From assembly GCF_019431045.1 (NCBI RefSeq), contig NZ_JAHXPT010000012.1, positions 62,001 to 126,000 on the forward strand: a DNA stretch of 64,000 nucleotides, in the 5' to 3' direction. The stretch is from Clostridium weizhouense (GTDB lineage: Bacteria; Bacillota; Clostridia; Clostridiales; Clostridiaceae). This document shows, piece after piece, positions 53,091 through 61,321 of the stretch (positions are counted from its first letter, which is position 1; every line of letters begins with the position of its first letter). The notes under the pieces are model-generated. The model did no database searches. It saw only the letters and a program-made list of their open reading frames with translations, and had not been told where the DNA came from. Made by a program: the position numbers and the translations under genes.

Positions 53091-54317
53091 TTGAAGTTTT
53101 TAAGAAGTTATAAATCATCATTGATTTTATTAATATCAATTTTATTAGGTGGATGTATTGGCTTAATAATGGGGGAAAAGGCTAGTATGCTTGCACCATT
53201 TGGAAACTTATTTTTAAATTTAATATTTACAATATTAATTCCAGTAGTATTTTTTAGCATTTCATCTGCAATAGCTAATATGGAGAATTCAAGGAAGTTG
53301 GGAAGCATATTGGGAGCTACGGTGATTGTTTTTGGAATAACTGCTATTATTTCAGGAATATTAGGAGTAATAAGTTTTAAGATGTTTAATCCTACTATTG
53401 GACTAGAACCATCGATGTTTAATAATTTAATGAATACTAGTGATGTTAAGGTAACTGAGAGTATAGGGATTTTAGATAAAATAGTTTCAAGTATTACAGT
53501 AAAAGATTTTTCTGAACTTTTATTTAGAAGTAATTTATTAGCACTTATAATATTTTCTATGGTTATAGGATTTGCAACTATGCTTTCTAAAGAGCAAGGA
53601 GAAAGTTTCAGGAAGTTTTTAAATAGTGGGTCAATTGTAACAATGAAAGCAATAAATATAATAATGTATTATGCACCAATAGGACTAGGAGCATATTTTG
53701 CAAATATAGTAGGTCAATTAGGAAGTCAAATATTAAGTGGTTATGTAAAAGTATTTTTATTATATTTAGGAGTTTCTATAATATATTTTGTAGTATTCTT
53801 TAGCTTATATGCTTATATAGCTGGAAGAAAAAAAGGGGTAAAATTATTTTGGAAAAATGCAACTGAACCATCAGTAACAGCCTTAGCAACTTGTTCAAGT
53901 GCAGCATGTATTCCTGTGAATATAAAGGCGGCTAAAAATATGGGAGTATCTGATATGCTAGCTAATATAGTAATGCCAATAGGGGTTAATATTCATAAAG
54001 ATGGATCTGTTATTGGAGGAATATTTAAGATAATGTTTTTATTCGCTATTTTTGGACGTGAAATGAATAGTATAAGTTCATTAATAACTATATTAGTTTC
54101 AGGATTATTAATAGGAGCAGTTGTTGGAGCTATACCAGGAGGAGGCGCAATAGGAGAGATGCTTATTTTAAGTATATTTGGTTTTCCTCAAGAAGCACTT
54201 GCTATAATGCTTGTGATAGCTACAATAATTGATGCACCAGCAACTTTATTAAATTCAACAGGAAATACAGTATGTACAATGGTAATTTCTAGATTTACAG
54301 AAAAGGTATCTAATTAA
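53091..54317 (+). CDS. Dicarboxylate/amino acid:cation symporter (DAACS)
   Basis: A 408-residue glutamate-transporter-fold symporter. There are about eight membrane helices and two re-entrant loops. The family signature is ATCSSAACIPVNIKAAKNMGVS (about residues 264-285), where the Ser-rich tip is modified to CSSAACIP. MPIGVNIHKDGSVIGG (about 293-308) and IPGGGAIGEMLILSIFGFP (about 347-365) follow. It takes up a dicarboxylate, glutamate, serine or threonine with Na+ or H+. The start is TTG 53091, with SD GAGGAGG. Its placement behind murE may be for cell-wall amino-acid supply. Confidence 0.88.
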   Translation: MKFLRSYKSSLILLISILLGGCIGLIMGEKASMLAPFGNLFLNLIFTILIPVVFFSISSAIANMENSRKLGSILGATVIVFGITAIISGILGVISFKMFNPTIGLEPSMFNNLMNTSDVKVTESIGILDKIVSSITVKDFSELLFRSNLLALIIFSMVIGFATMLSKEQGESFRKFLNSGSIVTMKAINIIMYYAPIGLGAYFANIVGQLGSQILSGYVKVFLLYLGVSIIYFVVFFSLYAYIAGRKKGVKLFWKNATEPSVTALATCSSAACIPVNIKAAKNMGVSDMLANIVMPIGVNIHKDGSVIGGIFKIMFLFAIFGREMNSISSLITILVSGLLIGAVVGAIPGGGAIGEMLILSIFGFPQEALAIMLVIATIIDAPATLLNSTGNTVCTMVISRFTEKVSN

Positions 54318-54551
54318 AATTCAAGTAGACAAATGTGAATTGGGAATTTTAAAAGTAAATTGAAACACTAGTTCAAGATTATACTAAAATACGACATTCA
54401 CTTAAAATATAGTGTAAACAATATAAAAAAAGTAAGATATAAAGTTAATTTATTTGAATTTGAGATTATAAACTAAATAGTTAAAGAAAAATATTAGAAA
54501 TGCTTTAAAATATAGCATAAATATAAAAACAATAATGATAATGTCTAATAG

Positions 54552-54595
54552 TAGAGAGTTTTAAATTATAAAGATTTAAGCTCTCTATTTATATT
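54552..54595 (+). terminator. Terminator after the symporter gene
   Basis: TAGAGAGTTTTAAAT (54552-54566) pairs with ATTTAAGCTCTCTA (54574-54587) with one bulge, followed by TTTATATT. The preceding 54318-54551 stretch and the following 54596-54660 show no gene. Confidence 0.7.
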
Positions 54596-54673
54596 GTGTT
54601 AAAATTAGTGTAGTATAAAAGTATAAATTAATAAGAACAAATTGTATAATATTGTAAATAAGGGGAGATACCT

Positions 54674-55489
54674 ATGAAAAAAGAGTTTAATATGGATGAA
54701 TTTTTGATAAAGTATCCACATGCGAAAGATGAAATAGAAAAGTATAATATTGATGTTAAGAAGATAGAAGATATATATGATGACTATATTGATTATAAAA
54801 ACTCGTATGATAATCAAGCAGAGTTTATAGCTAGTATATTAAGATCACAAAATGTTATACATTCAGTTAAATCTAGAATTAAAGAGCCAGAAAGATTAAT
54901 AGAAAAAGTTATAAGAAAAACAGGAGAAAGAAAAGAAAAATATGGTAAAGAATTTGAATTTACAGTAGATAACTATAAAAATGAGATAAATGATTTAATT
55001 GGAATAAGGGTTATTCATATATTTAAGGAACAATGGAAAGAAATACATGAATTTATAATAAATACGTGGAAAGTAATAGAAATAACAGCTAATGTTAGAG
55101 ATGGAGATAATATTGAAAAATTTGAGGATCTTGATATTGAAGTAAGGTCAAGGGCTTCAGGATATCGTTCAGTACATTATTTAGTTGAGTTTTACCCAAC
55201 AAATGAAAAAGTGATTGCAGAAATACAAGTTAGAACAATTTTTGAGGAAGGATATGGTGAAATTGATCATACATTAAGATATTCACATAACGAAATTCCT
55301 GAGATATTAAAATCTAATTTGCTATTATTTAATAGAATAATCGGAAGTGCTGATGAAATGGCATCATTAGTTAATAATCTTAGCAAAGAATGGTGTGAGA
55401 AAGAGATTAGTTATAAAAAGATAATAGAAGAACAAGAGAATGAAATAAATAGATTAAAAAATAAAATGACATGGATAGATGTTGAGTAA
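54674..55489 (+). CDS. Small alarmone synthetase ((p)ppGpp, RelA/SpoT synthetase domain)
   Basis: A 271-residue single-domain GTP pyrophosphokinase, without the HD hydrolase or TGS/ACT regulatory parts of long RelA. Synthetase motifs are IKEPERLIEKVIRKTGE (about residues 67-83), DLIGIRVIHIF (about 112-122), RSRASGYRSVHYLVEF (about 156-171) and AEIQVRTIFEEGYGEIDHTLRY (about 181-202). The C-terminal 40 residues form a probable coiled coil (EKEISYKKIIEEQENEINRLKNK). It would make (p)ppGpp in response to envelope or other stress. SD GGGGAG precedes the ATG. Confidence 0.9.
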   Translation: MKKEFNMDEFLIKYPHAKDEIEKYNIDVKKIEDIYDDYIDYKNSYDNQAEFIASILRSQNVIHSVKSRIKEPERLIEKVIRKTGERKEKYGKEFEFTVDNYKNEINDLIGIRVIHIFKEQWKEIHEFIINTWKVIEITANVRDGDNIEKFEDLDIEVRSRASGYRSVHYLVEFYPTNEKVIAEIQVRTIFEEGYGEIDHTLRYSHNEIPEILKSNLLLFNRIIGSADEMASLVNNLSKEWCEKEISYKKIIEEQENEINRLKNKMTWIDVE

Positions 55490-55497
55490 TTTTATAT

Positions 55498-55530
55498 AAA
55501 AAGGTAAGAGTTAAAACTCTTACCTTTTTT
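55498..55530. terminator. Bidirectional terminator between convergent genes
   Basis: AAAAAGGTAAGAGT (55498-55511) pairs with ACTCTTACCTTTTT (55516-55529) over a 4-nt loop; A- and T-runs serve both the alarmone synthetase gene and the MFS gene. Confidence 0.93.
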
Positions 55531-56944
55531 ATGTAAGTTTAGATTCTTTACTTATAAACATACCAGCTATAAAACAAATTATTGTAAGGAATATAAGAGA
55601 ATAAAACATGTTATGTACTCCGCTAAAGAATGCTTCTTTTATCTGAATAGAAGAGGCTCCAGAAGAGTATATATTATCGGCTGTTACTCCAGAAATATCT
55701 AAATCAGTAAAATAAGAAACTATACTAGAATTTACTAAGCTACCAAAGATAGTAACACCAATAGTCTGTCCAAGTGTACGGATTAATGCGTTAGTTGAAG
55801 TGGCAGCACCCCTTTTTTCATATGAAGCATCATTTTGAATAAGTATAGTTAATGTATTAAGTGAACCACCAAAACCTGCTCCCATAATAAATACTATAAA
55901 TATTAAATAAATTAAAGGAGTATCTGGAGTAATAAATCTAAGAAGAATAGTAGTTAAGCCTAAAATTAATATAGAACTTAGTATTACTTTTTTCTCTCCA
56001 AATTTTTTAAATAGTTTAACTAATACAAATGAACTAAAAAGCCAAGTTAAAGACATTGGAGCCATAGAAACTCCAGAAATTTTAGCGCTATAGTTTAAAA
56101 CATTTTGTGTATATAAAGGTGTATACGCTTCTATTCCCATTAATATAGCAGATATAAAAAATGATATAATATTTATTAACACTGTATCCTTAGAGAATAT
56201 ATCAAATGGAACTACAGGTTCTTCACATTTATTTTCAATAAAGTAGAAAATAATAAGAGAGATTATAGCACATACAATATATAAACTTCTTATAAGATTA
56301 GATGAAGTAAATAAGCATAGTAATATTGAAACTATAGATATAGTTAAAAATAATGAACCAAGATAATCTATTTTAGGATTATTATTTAATACTTGTTCAT
56401 CAAGATTTTTATTAAGAAGTAATATAGATATAATACCAAAAGGTATATTAATAAAGAATATCCAATGCCAAGATAAATAATCTATAAAGAATCCTCCGAT
56501 GAATGGTCCAAGTAAACTAGAGACTCCCCAAACAGTACTTAAACATCCTTGAACTTTAGAACGTTCTTCTAAAGTAAATATATCTCCAACGATAGTAAAA
56601 GTTATTGTTAAAATAGAACCAGCACCCAAACCTTGTATAGCTCTAAATATTATTAGTTGAACCATACTTTGAGAAAAGCCACATAAAAAGCTTCCTATTA
56701 AAAATAATACTATACCAATTGAAAGCATTTTTTTCCTACCATACAAATCAGACAGTTTTCCATATATAGGTGTTGATACTGCTGAAGTTAAGAGGTAAGA
56801 AGAAAATATCAAGCTTATAAGATCGTAACCATGTAAGCTTTTAGCTATAGTAGGCATAGCTGTTGTTACAACAGTTCCTTCAAATGCAGCAAGGAACATA
56901 GCAACCATAATTGCTATAATTATATTACGTTTTTTATTGTGCAT
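55529..56944 (-). CDS. MFS multidrug efflux transporter (DHA2/EmrB-QacA type, 14 TM)
   Basis: A 471-residue proton-driven exporter with about 14 membrane helices. The N-terminal DHA2 pattern is FLAAFEGTVVTTAMPTIAKSLHG (about residues 16-38). The A-loop motif is YGKLSDLYGRKKML (about 61-74), and RAIQGLGAGSI is at about 100-110. I start at ATG 56944, because AAGGAG lies 9 nt upstream. A reading from 56986 would add 14 residues (MSYFIFYNERSLFL) across the SD. The substrate is unknown. It diverges from the Cys-rich copper-storage-type gene. Confidence 0.92.
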   Translation of the reverse strand: MHNKKRNIIIAIMVAMFLAAFEGTVVTTAMPTIAKSLHGYDLISLIFSSYLLTSAVSTPIYGKLSDLYGRKKMLSIGIVLFLIGSFLCGFSQSMVQLIIFRAIQGLGAGSILTITFTIVGDIFTLEERSKVQGCLSTVWGVSSLLGPFIGGFFIDYLSWHWIFFINIPFGIISILLLNKNLDEQVLNNNPKIDYLGSLFLTISIVSILLCLFTSSNLIRSLYIVCAIISLIIFYFIENKCEEPVVPFDIFSKDTVLINIISFFISAILMGIEAYTPLYTQNVLNYSAKISGVSMAPMSLTWLFSSFVLVKLFKKFGEKKVILSSILILGLTTILLRFITPDTPLIYLIFIVFIMGAGFGGSLNTLTILIQNDASYEKRGAATSTNALIRTLGQTIGVTIFGSLVNSSIVSYFTDLDISGVTADNIYSSGASSIQIKEAFFSGVHNMFYSLIFLTIICFIAGMFISKESKLT

Positions 56945-57244
56945 TAAAAATAAACTCCTTTCATTATAAAAAATAAAATAGCTCAAGCTATTAAATAATA
57001 CACCAAAATGTACTTATAATACAACATTATAGAGAAATGGTTTTGTTAAATTAAATAACTTATATAATTATGAATAAGAAGTAACTATAGATTTAGCAAG
57101 AACTTTTAATCCTTTAAAGAGTAGTTAGTATAATTAATATGTCATTTATAATATTAAATAAATTAATTATAGTGCATAACTTTTTATATTAGCCACATAA
57201 TAAATACTGTTTAATATATTAATTTTAAGGATGGAGTGATTTAG
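56945..57244. other. 300-nt region between divergent MFS and Csp-like genes
   Basis: AT-rich, no ORF. It must hold both promoters. I find no metal-regulator site (CsoR- or CopY-like palindrome) and no strong consensus promoter. Confidence 0.4.
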
Positions 57245-57592
57245 ATGGGTATAGTAACTACAACTGTAGATAGCTATCAAAAATGTATTGATGAGTGTAG
57301 TAGATGTACACAAGCATGTTATGAATGTTTTGAGGCATGTATTAATGAACCAGATTTAAATAATAGAAGAGGTTGTGTGAAAATACTAATTGAATGTGCC
57401 AAAATGTGCGAGATGTCAATAGGTGTTATGTCTATGAATGGAAAATTTGCAAAAGAACATTGTAAAATGTGTGCTACAGTTTGTGATACCTGTGCAAATG
57501 AATGTAGTATGCTTAAAGATGATCATTGCCAAAAATGTGCACAAGAATGCAAAATATGTGCAGATGAATGTAGAAAGATGTCTGGAATGTAA
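57245..57592 (+). CDS. Four-helix bundle Cys-rich copper-storage-type protein (Csp/DUF326)
   Basis: A 115-residue protein with about 20 Cys placed along four amphipathic helices in C-x2-C and C-x3-C patterns. Examples are CIDECSRCTQACYECFEAC (about residues 14-32), CAKMCEMS (about 56-63), CKMCATVCDTCANECS (about 77-92) and CQKCAQECKICADECRK (about 97-113). This is the cytosolic Csp3-like copper-storage layout. There is no signal peptide, so it should store Cu(I) in the cytoplasm. No copper ATPase or chaperone is adjacent. SD GGATGGAG precedes the ATG. Confidence 0.9.
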   Translation: MGIVTTTVDSYQKCIDECSRCTQACYECFEACINEPDLNNRRGCVKILIECAKMCEMSIGVMSMNGKFAKEHCKMCATVCDTCANECSMLKDDHCQKCAQECKICADECRKMSGM

Positions 57593-57600
57593 TTTTTCTA

Positions 57601-57655
57601 AAAAGAATTGCTACAAAACTATTTAGTTAGTTTTGTAGCAATTCTTTTTATTTTT
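57601..57655 (+). terminator. 20-bp terminator after the Csp-like gene
   Basis: 57601-57620 pairs perfectly with 57629-57648 (AAAAGAATTGCTACAAAACT and its complement) over an 8-nt loop, ending in T-runs. The segment 57656-57860 has no recognisable content. Confidence 0.95.
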
Positions 57656-57869
57656 GCAAATAAAAATCAATTTGCTAATTATAAAATAAATTAAGTATGG
57701 ATAAAATTAAGAAACCTTCAAATAAATTTATATGTTATTTCAATCTCAATAATATGGTATTTAGTATGTATGTTATAAATTCCATTAAAATAGAATAAAT
57801 TTATTTTAATGGAAAACAATATTTAAATTTGAATATTTGAACATGATAAAAGTAACATAAAGGGTGGTA

Positions 57870-58145
57870 TTTATTATAAAATATTCAGGCATAATTTTTG
57901 GTTTTAATGGAACTTTATTTTTGATTCAGATAAATATGAAAAAGGATGGAGAATTTTTTCAAAAAAATTACGAGGAAATTCATTAAGTGATGAAGAATTA
58001 TAGTAAAGTAATGAATGGAAGAAACAAATAAATTATTAATAAAATATTTGTTAAATGTTTCAACAGATGATGAAAAGTTATTTAAATTAAGTAAAGAAAA
58101 AGAGCAAATTTATAGGGAGATGTGTATAAAAGATAATGAGAATTG
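57870..58145 (+). pseudogene. Decayed HAD-superfamily (beta-phosphoglucomutase-like) hydrolase gene
   Basis: After an SD-like GGGTGGT (57861), the expected start reads ATA (57876). The frame then gives KYSGIIFGFNGTLF, which aligns with HAD motif I (normally IIFDFNGTLF), so the nucleophile Asp is Gly. A frameshift near 57919 moves the protein into DSDKYEKGWRIFSKKLRG and LSDEEL, ending at TAG 58001. Further shifts give MNGRNK and then LLIKYLLNVSTDDEKLFKLSK up to the GNAT start. At least three disruptions and loss of everything past about 90 residues make this a clear remnant. Confidence 0.8.
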
Positions 58146-58579
58146 AAAAAATTTTAAATAATAAAAAACAGTTTCTTGATTTATTGTTATTAGCAGATGA
58201 ACAAGAAGATATGATTGATAGATATCTAGAAGAAGGAGAAATGTTTGCATTATATGATGATGATTTAAAAAGTATTTGTGTTATGGTGCAAAAAGATAGT
58301 CAAATATATGAGTTAAAGAATTTGGCTACATATGAAAAATATCAAGGTAAAGGATATGGTAAAGCACTTGTAAAATATATTTTTAATTATTATAAAGATA
58401 AATGTAAAACAATTATTGTTGGTACTGGTGAAAGTGATTTAACAATTCCTTTTTATGAGAAATGTGGATTTTGTATATCACATAGAGTTAAAAATTTTTT
58501 TATAGATAACTATGATCACCCCATTTTTGAAGATGGTGTACAACTTATAGATATGATTTATTTGAAAATAGATTTATGA
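58136..58579 (+). CDS. GNAT family N-acetyltransferase
   Basis: A 147-residue single-domain acetyltransferase. The acetyl-CoA loop is [23 protein letters not shown] (about residues 61-83, Q/R-x-x-G-x-G/A pattern as QGKGYG). The later GNAT strand with FYEKCGF is at about 105-111. The acceptor is unknown. The SD is poor: AGGGAG lies about 16 nt from the ATG, because the gene starts inside the decayed HAD frame. It may once have been translationally coupled to that gene. Confidence 0.85.
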   Translation: MRIEKILNNKKQFLDLLLLADEQEDMIDRYLEEGEMFALYDDDLKSICVMVQKDSQIYELKNLATYEKYQGKGYGKALVKYIFNYYKDKCKTIIVGTGESDLTIPFYEKCGFCISHRVKNFFIDNYDHPIFEDGVQLIDMIYLKIDL

Positions 58580-58700
58580 ATAAGATGATAAAGATACTAT
58601 TAGGAGATATATTATAACTTTGCATATTATACTTTTATCATTATAAATTTGGTTGATTATAATATTTATATTTTACAATTGAATTTAAAATATAGAATAA

Positions 58701-58803
58701 CCACCCATTAAAAAATATATAGCAAGTTTAACAGCGAGAAAAAACTGTTCTATATATTTTTTAGCCTTACAGGTGTAGAGCAAGGCAACAGTTTTACGGG
58801 TGG
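58701..58803 (+). ncRNA. Candidate structured RNA element with alternative pairings
   Basis: Outer stem CCACCC (58701-58706) with GGGTGG (58798-58803). Hairpin 1 is TAAAAAATATATAG (58709-58722) with 58750-58763; inside it AACAG (58730-58734) pairs with CTGTT (58745-58749). Hairpin 2 is GCCTT (58764-58768) with AAGGC (58782-58786). AAAACTGTT (58741-58749) can instead pair over 9 bp with AACAGTTTT (58787-58795), which would break hairpin 1. No protein is encoded. It may be a small RNA, a repeat element or a leader switch. The rest of 58580-59035 has no gene I can see. Confidence 0.45.
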
Positions 58804-59051
58804 GACTGATTTTAAGTCTTATTGTAATTTTAGGACAACTTTATTACAGAATTATTTATGAACTGGATAAATTATGATGGATAAGGTTATAATTTGATAG
58901 GAGAAAATTTCAAATGCTGTTAGCAGTTAACTGCTATTTAATAAAATTAAATTACATATTAGTATACAGTGAAATTTTGGTTTATAGATAATATGAGAAA
59001 AACATATATGTATAGAAAAATTATATTTATATTTTGGGAGGAAACATTCAG

Positions 59052-59762
59052 ATGATAAAAGAAAATTTAGAGATAGAAAATATACCGGCAATTTTATGGG
59101 GTGGTAGATCAGATAAGTTATTTATAGTAGTGCATGGCAATATGTCAAATAAGGAAGATGATTCCATTATTATATTTGCAGAAGAAGCAATAGCAAGAGG
59201 TTATCAAGTGCTAAGTTTTGATTTGCCTAAACATGGTGATCGTAAGAATGAAGCCTATGATTGTAAAGTTCAAAATTGTGTTCAAGATATTAATACGATT
59301 ATGCTATATGCACAAACATTATCAAAAAATATAAGTGTATTTGCTTGTAGTATGGGAGCATATTTTAGCTTGTTAGCATATAAAGATGTACCGTTGGAAC
59401 AGTGTTTGTTTTTATCGCCAGTGGTAAATATGGAACGTATTATAAATAACATGATGACATGGTTTAATGTAAGTGAGAATAAACTAAAAACAGAAAAAGA
59501 AATTCCTACACCTATTGGGCAAACACTCTATTGGGATTATTATTGCTATGTAAAAGAACATCCTATTGTTACTTGGAATAACCTAACTTCAATTTTATAT
59601 GGTTCAGAAGATAACTTATGTGAGTTTGATGTAGTATCTGAGTTTGCAAAACATTTTCATTGCGATTTAAAAGTAATGGAAAATGGAGAACATTATTTCC
59701 ACACTAAAGAACAACTGCAATTTTTCAGAAATTGGCTAAAGAAACATATCTGTACAATGTAA
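59052..59762 (+). CDS. Alpha/beta hydrolase
   Basis: A 236-residue cytoplasmic alpha/beta-hydrolase fold protein. FIVVHGNMSNKEDDSIIIFAEEA (about residues 25-47) is the oxyanion region. VLSFDLPKHGDRKNEAYDC (about 57-75) follows. The nucleophile elbow ACSMGAYFSL (about 100-109) has Cys-Ser-Met-Gly in place of Gly-x-Ser-x-Gly. A late Asp and His (about 203-220, ending GEHYFHTKE) complete the triad. The substrate is unknown. I start at ATG 59052, with GGGAGG 10 nt upstream. A TTG at 59034 is also in frame but overlaps this SD. Confidence 0.83.
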   Translation: MIKENLEIENIPAILWGGRSDKLFIVVHGNMSNKEDDSIIIFAEEAIARGYQVLSFDLPKHGDRKNEAYDCKVQNCVQDINTIMLYAQTLSKNISVFACSMGAYFSLLAYKDVPLEQCLFLSPVVNMERIINNMMTWFNVSENKLKTEKEIPTPIGQTLYWDYYCYVKEHPIVTWNNLTSILYGSEDNLCEFDVVSEFAKHFHCDLKVMENGEHYFHTKEQLQFFRNWLKKHICTM

Positions 59763-59954
59763 TTTCAGATTAAGACTGTGATAATGTGAATATTAAACAT
59801 CAGGCTATATGGACTAAATATATTGAAAAATTATGCTATATTTTAAAATAGTGTTAATATTGTAGTATAAGGGCGAATCGGTATTACTGGAGAAAAATAT
59901 ATTAATAAAAAATAGAAAAAATTTTGTAAAAACTTAAATAGTATATATGATAAC

Positions 59955-59984
59955 GGCTGTCTAATGTTTTAAGACAGCCTATTT
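59955..59984. terminator. Small hairpin near the end of the minus-strand cysteine-synthase-like gene
   Basis: GGCTGTCT (59955-59962) pairs with AGACAGCC (59972-59979) over a 9-nt loop; ATTTTG follows on the plus strand. It may end the alpha/beta hydrolase transcript from the left, the cysteine-synthase-like transcript from the right, or both. Confidence 0.6.
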
Positions 59985-59987
59985 TGA

Positions 59988-60995
59988 TTAGATTCTTTTT
60001 AATCCTACTAATTCTATATCAGAAGAAATAAAATCATTTTTTATTTCTTCTTTTTTCATTAAATCAGTACTAAGGTATTTTTTATTGTCATCTGGAAATA
60101 CAGTAACAACATTTTCATTATAATTATTTAGTTCTAAAGCCTTTACGGCTCCTAAAAAGTTAGCTCCTGAAGATATACCGACCCCTAAGCCTAATTTTTT
60201 AGAGAGCATTTGAGCCATTATTATAGAATCACCATCATCAACACTAATTACTTGATTTAAACTATTAAGATTTAGTATTGGAGGTATAAATTCGTCTATA
60301 ATTCCTTGAATACGATGTTCACTTACTTGAGTTTTTGTAGAAAGTGTTGGTGAGTTTGAGGGTTCTAATGGATATAATTTTATATTTGGATTTCTTTCTT
60401 TTAAATATTTACCTATCCCCATAATAGTACCACCAGTACCAACTCCAGCAACAAATACGGAAGGCGTAATCTCTATTTTTTTTAAGCTCTTCCATATTTC
60501 AGGGGCAGTATACAAATAATGAGCTTCTGCATTATCATTGTTAGAAAATTGACAAGGAAGAAAAACATTTTTAGTGTTATTTTTAATTTCTTCAGTAAGA
60601 GATAAGCATTTTAAAAAGCCACCATCTTTTTTAGAAACTAAATGAAGTTCTGCATTAAAACTTAAAAGTAATTTCTTCCTTTCTTCACTCATCCAATCAG
60701 GCATATATATATGAACAGGATTTCCTAAGTAAGTGCCTATGGCTGAAAAAGATATACCGGTATTTCCACTAGTAGTTTCTATTATGCTGTAGTCTTTTTT
60801 TATTGTATTTTTGAGATAAGCTTTTTTTAGAATATATAAAGCCATTCTATCTTTTATACTTCCAGTATAATTATAATATTCAAGTTTAGTATAAACTTTT
60901 AAATCTTTTCCTTTGTACTTAAAAGAGATTTCAACAAGTGGTGTATTTCCTATAAGTTTTTCTAAAGTATTTATTTTATTAAATATACTATTCAT
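59988..60995 (-). CDS. Cysteine synthase/CBS-family PLP-dependent enzyme
   Basis: A 335-residue fold type II PLP enzyme. The PLP lysine motif is YYNYTGSIKDRMALYIL (about residues 41-57, Lys in SIKDR). The substrate loop is ETTSGNTGISFSA (about 70-82). The phosphate-binding GTGGTIMGIGKYL is at about 189-201, and GISSGANFLGAVKAL (about 281-295) is near the end. It makes cysteine from O-acetylserine and sulfide, or is a cystathionine beta-synthase relative without the CBS regulatory domain. SD TAGGAG precedes the ATG. No sulfur genes are adjacent. Confidence 0.88.
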   Translation of the reverse strand: MNSIFNKINTLEKLIGNTPLVEISFKYKGKDLKVYTKLEYYNYTGSIKDRMALYILKKAYLKNTIKKDYSIIETTSGNTGISFSAIGTYLGNPVHIYMPDWMSEERKKLLLSFNAELHLVSKKDGGFLKCLSLTEEIKNNTKNVFLPCQFSNNDNAEAHYLYTAPEIWKSLKKIEITPSVFVAGVGTGGTIMGIGKYLKERNPNIKLYPLEPSNSPTLSTKTQVSEHRIQGIIDEFIPPILNLNSLNQVISVDDGDSIIMAQMLSKKLGLGVGISSGANFLGAVKALELNNYNENVVTVFPDDNKKYLSTDLMKKEEIKNDFISSDIELVGLKRI

Positions 60996-61128
60996 AAAAC
61001 TCCTATCTTAAAACATATTGTTACAATGTAATATATGCAAAATATTAAAAAACTAACATTATTAATAGCAAGTATTTTCTATTAAAATTGTAAATTTGTG
61101 ATATAATTATTTAGTAAAATAATATTTA

Positions 61129-61286
61129 GGCACATTCAAAAAATACTAGACCAGTATACTTGTCTATTTTGAGTTATATTGCGTCAGCAAATTCAATTAA
61201 TAATGTGAATTATTAACTGAATTTGTTTCTTTGTCTAACACAAAATATATTAAAACTCTTTGGTCTACTATTTCACTTCATGTGCC
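61129..61286. repeat. Family A palindromic element, complete copy (inverted)
   Basis: A 158-nt imperfect palindrome beginning GGCACATTCAAAAAATACT and ending TTTCACTTCATGTGCC. Its reverse complement aligns along its length with 14413-14573, sharing AGACAAGG/AGACAAAG and GCTGACG blocks and the order of arms. It lies between the divergent cysteine-synthase-like and RlmI-like genes, here upstream of both starts rather than downstream of a gene. The rest of 60996-61321 is AT-rich. Confidence 0.78.
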
Positions 61287-61321
61287 TTAAAACGATAAAA
61301 TTAATTTAGGACGGTACATAA

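Noticed and set aside
54605-54817. Minus-strand ORF of 70 codons over the start of the alarmone synthetase gene
   Set aside because: An antisense shadow of a well-supported gene, rich in Ile/Leu/Phe/Tyr from A+T-rich complement; no SD.
59034-59051. TTG at 59034 as the alpha/beta hydrolase start
   Set aside because: It overlaps the GGGAGG that is well placed for ATG 59052, and the extra six residues are not part of the fold.
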